Part shown: one piece after another, positions 34,894-38,548 of the stretch
How the letters are laid out: each line of letters opens with the position of its first letter
Numbering within the stretch: position 1 is the stretch's first letter
Position numbers and translations under genes: made by a program
Notes under the pieces: generated by a model
What the model saw: only the letters and a program-made list of their open reading frames with translations
Database searches by the model: none
What the model was told of the DNA's origin: nothing
Assembly: GCA_964567435.1 (NCBI GenBank)
Contig: CAZMMQ010000032.1
Coordinates: 1 to 38,548 of the forward strand
Length of the DNA stretch: 38,548 nt
From: RFSX01 sp964567435
GTDB taxonomy: Bacteria; Bacteroidota; Bacteroidia; Chitinophagales; Saprospiraceae
Reading direction: 5' to 3'

Positions 34894-36783
34894 ATGTCAG
34901 AAGTAAAATATACTGAAGAAAATATACGATCCTTAGATTGGAAAGAGCATATCAGATTAAGACCTGGAATGTACATTGGCAAACTTGGAGATGGAACCAC
35001 TAATGATGATGGTATCTATGTGCTTCTTAAGGAAGTGCTGGATAATTCCATAGACGAATATGTAATGGGCCATGGGAAACAAATAGATATTAAGATAGAA
35101 GAAGGTTCTGTTACTGTCAGAGATTATGGTCGTGGAATTCCATTAGGCAAAGTCGTAGATGTTGTGTCTAAAATGAACACGGGTGGTAAATATGACTCTA
35201 AAGCCTTTAAGAAATCTGTGGGTCTAAATGGTGTAGGACTAAAAGCTGTCAATGCGCTATCAACAAATTTTGTAGTAAAAGGCGTCAGAGATGGTAAGGC
35301 AAAAACTGCAGAATTTGAGACAGGAGAATTGATCAAGGAATCAAGAGTGATTAAATCCAAGGAGAAGAATGGGACGATGATCTCTTTTACGCCGGATGAA
35401 TCTATATTCCTAGACTATAATTTTAAACCCAACTTCATAGAAGACAGGTTATGGGATTATGCCTACTTGAATGCTGGACTAAAAATCAATTTTAATAAAA
35501 AGACCTTCCTTTCTAAAAAAGGCTTACTCGATCTACTCACGCATAAGTCTGATGTCGAGAATCTACGTTACCCAATCATCCATCTGAAAGGTGACGACAT
35601 AGAAATTGCCCTTTCTCATGGCAACCAATATGGAGAAGAATATTACTCTTTTGTCAATGGTCAAAATACAACGCAAGGAGGGACACACTTGCAAGCCTAT
35701 AGAGAAGGTGTTGTCAAAACTATCCGAAAGCACTTTGGAAAGCAGTTTGATACTAAAGATATACAGACTGCGGTAGTGGGTGCCATTAGTGTCAGAGTAG
35801 AAGAACCAGTCTTCGAGTCTCAAACTAAAACCAAACTGGGTTCTCTGAAGATGGGACCGGACATGGCGACCGTTAGATCTTTTATAGTAGATTTTGTAGA
35901 ATCTAATCTGGATAACTTTCTTCACAAGAATAAAGCCGTGGCAGAAGCCATGCTTAAGCGCATACAGCAATCGGAGAGAGAGAGAAAAGAAATTGCTGGC
36001 ATTAAAAAATTAGCAAACGCTAGAGCTAAGAAGGCCAATATCCATAATAAGAAACTAAGAGACTGTAAGGTTCATTATAATGACAAGCGTGGTGACCAGG
36101 AGATTAAGGAAGGTACAATGGTTTTTATTACAGAGGGGGACTCAGCGAGTGGATCTATAACCAAAGCAAGAGATGTTCAAACGCAGGCGGTATTTAGTCT
36201 GAGAGGTAAGCCCTTGAACAGTTTTGGTCAAAGTAAAAAAATAGTCTATGAAAATGAGGAACTTAATCTTCTACAACATGCGCTAAATATAGAAGATGGA
36301 TTAGAGGGCCTCAGATTCAATAAAGTGATAATAGCCACAGATGCCGATGTTGATGGTATGCATATACGGTTACTCTTATTGACTTTTTTCTTACAGTTCT
36401 TTCCTGATCTGGTTAGAGAAGGTCATCTATTTATTTTGGACACACCACTATTCCGTGTAAGGGACAAAAAAGATACACATTACTGCTACTCAGAAAAAGA
36501 AAAAAGAGCAGCTGTGAAATCATTGAGAGGAAAAGCGGAGATTACTAGATTCAAAGGACTTGGAGAGATATCACCTGGAGAATTTGGAGAATTTATAGGT
36601 GATGATATTCGATTGGAACCGGTAGAGTTGAAGGATGCATCCATTCCTGACATCCTTACCTACTACATGGGTAAAAACACTTTAGAAAGACAGCAATTCA
36701 TTATAAATAATTTGAAGGTAGAATTGGATGCCTTATCGGACCAAGATGTGGATGAATTAGAAGAAGAGCCAGAGCTGGCGTAA
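34894..36783 (+). CDS. parE: DNA topoisomerase IV subunit B
   Basis: This 629-aa type IIA topoisomerase ATPase subunit has the GHKL domain (HIRLRPGMYIGKLGDG, VLDNSIDEYVMGHG with the Mg-binding Asn/Glu region, VGLNGVGLKAVNALS) and the TOPRIM domain with TEGDSASG (E414, D416) and DADVDGMH (D483, D485, D487). The N-terminal LDWKEHIRLRPGMYIGKLGDG form, with no long insert, points to Bacteroidota ParE rather than GyrB. It should decatenate chromosomes with ParC. No parC follows: a bidirectional terminator and a convergent gene come next. Confidence 0.93.
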   Translation: MSEVKYTEENIRSLDWKEHIRLRPGMYIGKLGDGTTNDDGIYVLLKEVLDNSIDEYVMGHGKQIDIKIEEGSVTVRDYGRGIPLGKVVDVVSKMNTGGKYDSKAFKKSVGLNGVGLKAVNALSTNFVVKGVRDGKAKTAEFETGELIKESRVIKSKEKNGTMISFTPDESIFLDYNFKPNFIEDRLWDYAYLNAGLKINFNKKTFLSKKGLLDLLTHKSDVENLRYPIIHLKGDDIEIALSHGNQYGEEYYSFVNGQNTTQGGTHLQAYREGVVKTIRKHFGKQFDTKDIQTAVVGAISVRVEEPVFESQTKTKLGSLKMGPDMATVRSFIVDFVESNLDNFLHKNKAVAEAMLKRIQQSERERKEIAGIKKLANARAKKANIHNKKLRDCKVHYNDKRGDQEIKEGTMVFITEGDSASGSITKARDVQTQAVFSLRGKPLNSFGQSKKIVYENEELNLLQHALNIEDGLEGLRFNKVIIATDADVDGMHIRLLLLTFFLQFFPDLVREGHLFILDTPLFRVRDKKDTHYCYSEKEKRAAVKSLRGKAEITRFKGLGEISPGEFGEFIGDDIRLEPVELKDASIPDILTYYMGKNTLERQQFIINNLKVELDALSDQDVDELEEEPELA

Positions 36784-36796
36784 ATAGTTACCACAT

Positions 36797-36832
36797 AAAA
36801 AAAGGGCTTGCAAAAATGCAAGCCCTTTTTTT
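36797..36832. terminator. Bidirectional terminator between parE and the type A sorted protein
   Basis: AAAAAAAGGGCTTGCA and its perfect complement form a 16-bp stem with an AAAA loop; both arms end in runs of A or T. It lies 13 bases after the parE stop and 26 bases after the convergent gene's stop. Confidence 0.9.
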
Positions 36833-36858
36833 ATGCAAATTGATTTTGGACTGCTAGT

Positions 36859-38202
36859 TTATATTTTTGTCAATAATCTTGTGTATATCAAATGATCGAC
36901 TTTGACCTGACAGAGGTACAAACCTTGACGTAAAAAACTAAGGTCTATGTGATTAGAATTTTCTGTCAGTTGTTTATCCAATAACATTTCCCCATTTAGA
37001 GATATGAGTCTCATATGAGCCTTATCTAAGGAGGCGTCTTCAAGTCTTATCTCAACTGTATTTGAGGTTGGATTTGGGTATAAAGTAAAAGCTACATATA
37101 ATAAGTCATCTGTATTGGATATGCATTCCACCTCTGGAATTACTATCAAATCTAAATGATCCATATAGGTGCATCCATTACCATCCATCTTTTCTACAGA
37201 TATAATCGTAGACTCAGTATATGCTTGTCCATTCCACTGTAAAGTATCCCCTTCACAAATTTCCTCAATAAGAAAATCATCTTGTACAAAAGGTAATACC
37301 TCCCTTATCATAGTTTCACATCCCACGGTAAGTGTAAAGATTCCTGGTATGGAATTACGATCACCACAAACGGTTTCGAAAACTTCAGTTTCTTCGACTA
37401 GCTCAACAGTGAGTGTGATAGAATCTACACATACCTCAGAGCCGATGTAATACAAATCAAATATGCCAGATTCTTCTATTAATTGATCTCCATACATAAG
37501 TGAAGTGCCGCAGACGATGGTATCTCCAGTTATTCTAGAATCATTTCCTTCTTCCAAAATTAAAGATTGGAACAATGCACATCCATTTGCATCTATGAGT
37601 TTTGATGTATAAAAACCTGGTTCGGTTAGAACCATATAATTCCAACTTATTGTATCTCCTTCACATATCAGCATAGAGGTAGTGTCTCTAACCAATTCTA
37701 AGAATGTCAAATCTAATGTCAATGTATATGGACATGGCCCCATATCAAATTTCTCTATTTCATAAATGCCACTAGAATCAATCATCTCATCACAACTCAA
37801 AAAAATTTCTCCTTCACAAAGGGTAGCCTCTAAAAATTGATCGAGAGGCTCAAGAAACACATCCGTAACTAATGTATACTCACATCCATTTGAATCAAGT
37901 AAAGTCTGAAAAAAACGACCTTCGGTATTCATAGGATCTTCTGGCACACATTGCATCTCGAATATAGTACCAAGTCCTTCCAATACAATTATCTCTGTTG
38001 TCTGAATAGTACAAATGCCATTACTGATAATAGTGTCTAGGGAAATGGTTGGCTCATTTGGACCTGGAGCCTCTTCTTCACAAACTTCTTCTTCTATATG
38101 GATAAAAATCACTGCGCCCGTAGTATCTATACTGGACGCTGAGAGAGAAAAATGATAGGCCATAATTGAAATAAAGAATAGGAATTGTATAAAGCGATTC
38201 AT
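36859..38202 (-). CDS. T9SS-secreted repeat protein with type A sorting domain
   Basis: The 447-aa product has a signal peptide (FIQFLFFISIMAYHFSLSAS), several repeats with a C-E-G-D/E ... N-G-C core (ICEGDTISWNYMVLTEPGFY, ICEGDTLQWNGQAYTESTII), and a C-terminal type A sorting domain (FTLYPNPTSNTVEIRLEDAS ... GLYLCQVKV). The repeats are related to the (G)CDS repeats of the two giant proteins on the other side of parE, although the sorting domain is of the other class. It is preceded by about 198 noncoding bases. It is probably a surface-attached protein of unknown ligand. Confidence 0.88.
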   Translation of the reverse strand: MNRFIQFLFFISIMAYHFSLSASSIDTTGAVIFIHIEEEVCEEEAPGPNEPTISLDTIISNGICTIQTTEIIVLEGLGTIFEMQCVPEDPMNTEGRFFQTLLDSNGCEYTLVTDVFLEPLDQFLEATLCEGEIFLSCDEMIDSSGIYEIEKFDMGPCPYTLTLDLTFLELVRDTTSMLICEGDTISWNYMVLTEPGFYTSKLIDANGCALFQSLILEEGNDSRITGDTIVCGTSLMYGDQLIEESGIFDLYYIGSEVCVDSITLTVELVEETEVFETVCGDRNSIPGIFTLTVGCETMIREVLPFVQDDFLIEEICEGDTLQWNGQAYTESTIISVEKMDGNGCTYMDHLDLIVIPEVECISNTDDLLYVAFTLYPNPTSNTVEIRLEDASLDKAHMRLISLNGEMLLDKQLTENSNHIDLSFLRQGLYLCQVKVDHLIYTRLLTKI

Positions 38203-38400
38203 AGCTGATGAAGTAATGATTTAAGAAATAGAAAGATTGTTAATGGACCCTCATTCGAGGTTAGAAGTCGCTTCATACAGTCTTGGAAACAAGACCATGC
38301 AGTTCAAAGAAATTAAGCGTTAGAAGCGTCAATAGACAGATAATGATACATAAATATAAAGATTTTCTGTCTTTACAACAATTTGTCCTATAAGTAAAAG
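38203..38400 (-). other. Intergenic leader upstream of the type A sorted protein
   Basis: No gene is seen in these 198 bases. A small imperfect hairpin (ACCTC-GAAT-GAGGGT on the minus strand, near 38246-38262) and a -7-like TATATTTA (7/8) near 38356-38363 are the only signals I found; both are weak. Confidence 0.25.
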
Positions 38401-38547
38401 CTATTCAGTGGCGTCAACCAATTGTAGAACCAGTGATTTGAGCTGCTTATCTAGATCTTCATGGACAAGTTTATCCCCTGAAAAATTATCATTGAATAAA
38501 GGAACAGATAATGAACCGACTACTTTCCCATTCAGGTAAGCATAACT
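38401..38547 (-). CDS. C-terminal end of an unidentified protein (partial)
   Basis: The minus strand is open from the window edge to a TAG at 38403-38401 and gives 48 residues, including AYLNGKVVGSLSVPLFND and ending LVLQLVDATE. The regular codon use and hydrophobic pattern look like real coding sequence, but there is too little to name a family. The 5' part lies outside the window. Confidence 0.55.
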   Translation of the reverse strand, partial: SYAYLNGKVVGSLSVPLFNDNFSGDKLVHEDLDKQLKSLVLQLVDATE

Positions 38548-38548
38548 G

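Noticed and set aside
34894..36783. Calling this gene gyrB
   Set aside because: The LDWKEHIRLRPGMYIGKLGDG-type start and overall length fit Bacteroidota ParE better.

Overview
The window looks like a chromosomal segment of a Bacteroidota bacterium, most likely of the Saprospiria/Saprospiraceae type. The grounds are a complete alternative complex III (Act) plus cytochrome oxidase cluster in the Bacteroidota order, three secreted proteins with type IX secretion (T9SS) C-terminal sorting domains, A/T-rich DNA, and repeated promoter boxes of the Bacteroidota -7 form TAnnTTTG. I saw no rRNA, tRNA, CRISPR array or phage genes.

Layout. Positions 1-111 hold what appears to be the left end of an IS200/IS605-type element cut by the window edge. 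From 16876 down to 204 (minus strand) runs one long respiratory gene set: ActA, ActB, ActC, ActD, ActE, ActF, then oxidase subunits II and I, heme O synthase, two subunit III proteins, subunit IV, a small SCO-like protein and a DUF420 membrane protein. Together they form the quinol-to-cytochrome-to-oxygen branch: ACIII oxidises menaquinol, its hemes c pass electrons to the Cu-A site of COX2, and COX1 reduces oxygen. A terminator-like hairpin separates the last two genes from the rest. thyA follows upstream on the same strand with its own promoter.

From 17.9 to 24.3 kb are short housekeeping units: a small secreted protein, a TM2/DUF2752 pair, a sodium:alanine symporter-folK-deoxynucleoside kinase operon, and lysS. 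From 24.4 to 34.8 kb two giant tandem paralogous secreted proteins (2119 and about 1290 aa) carry Ig/PKD-like and Gly-Cys-Asp-Ser repeat modules and a type B sorting domain. parE follows, then a convergent 447-aa protein with related repeats but a type A sorting domain, and the 3' end of an unidentified gene at the right edge.

The most notable features lie in the respiratory cluster. COX2 ends in an OmpA-like peptidoglycan-binding domain where caa3 oxidases carry cytochrome c. ActC carries a C-terminal helix-hairpin-helix domain. At least five subunits have His-rich tracts. The protein in the SCO copper-chaperone slot has no cysteine at all. Together these suggest a respiratory supercomplex with extra anchoring and metal-handling parts; that reading is inference.
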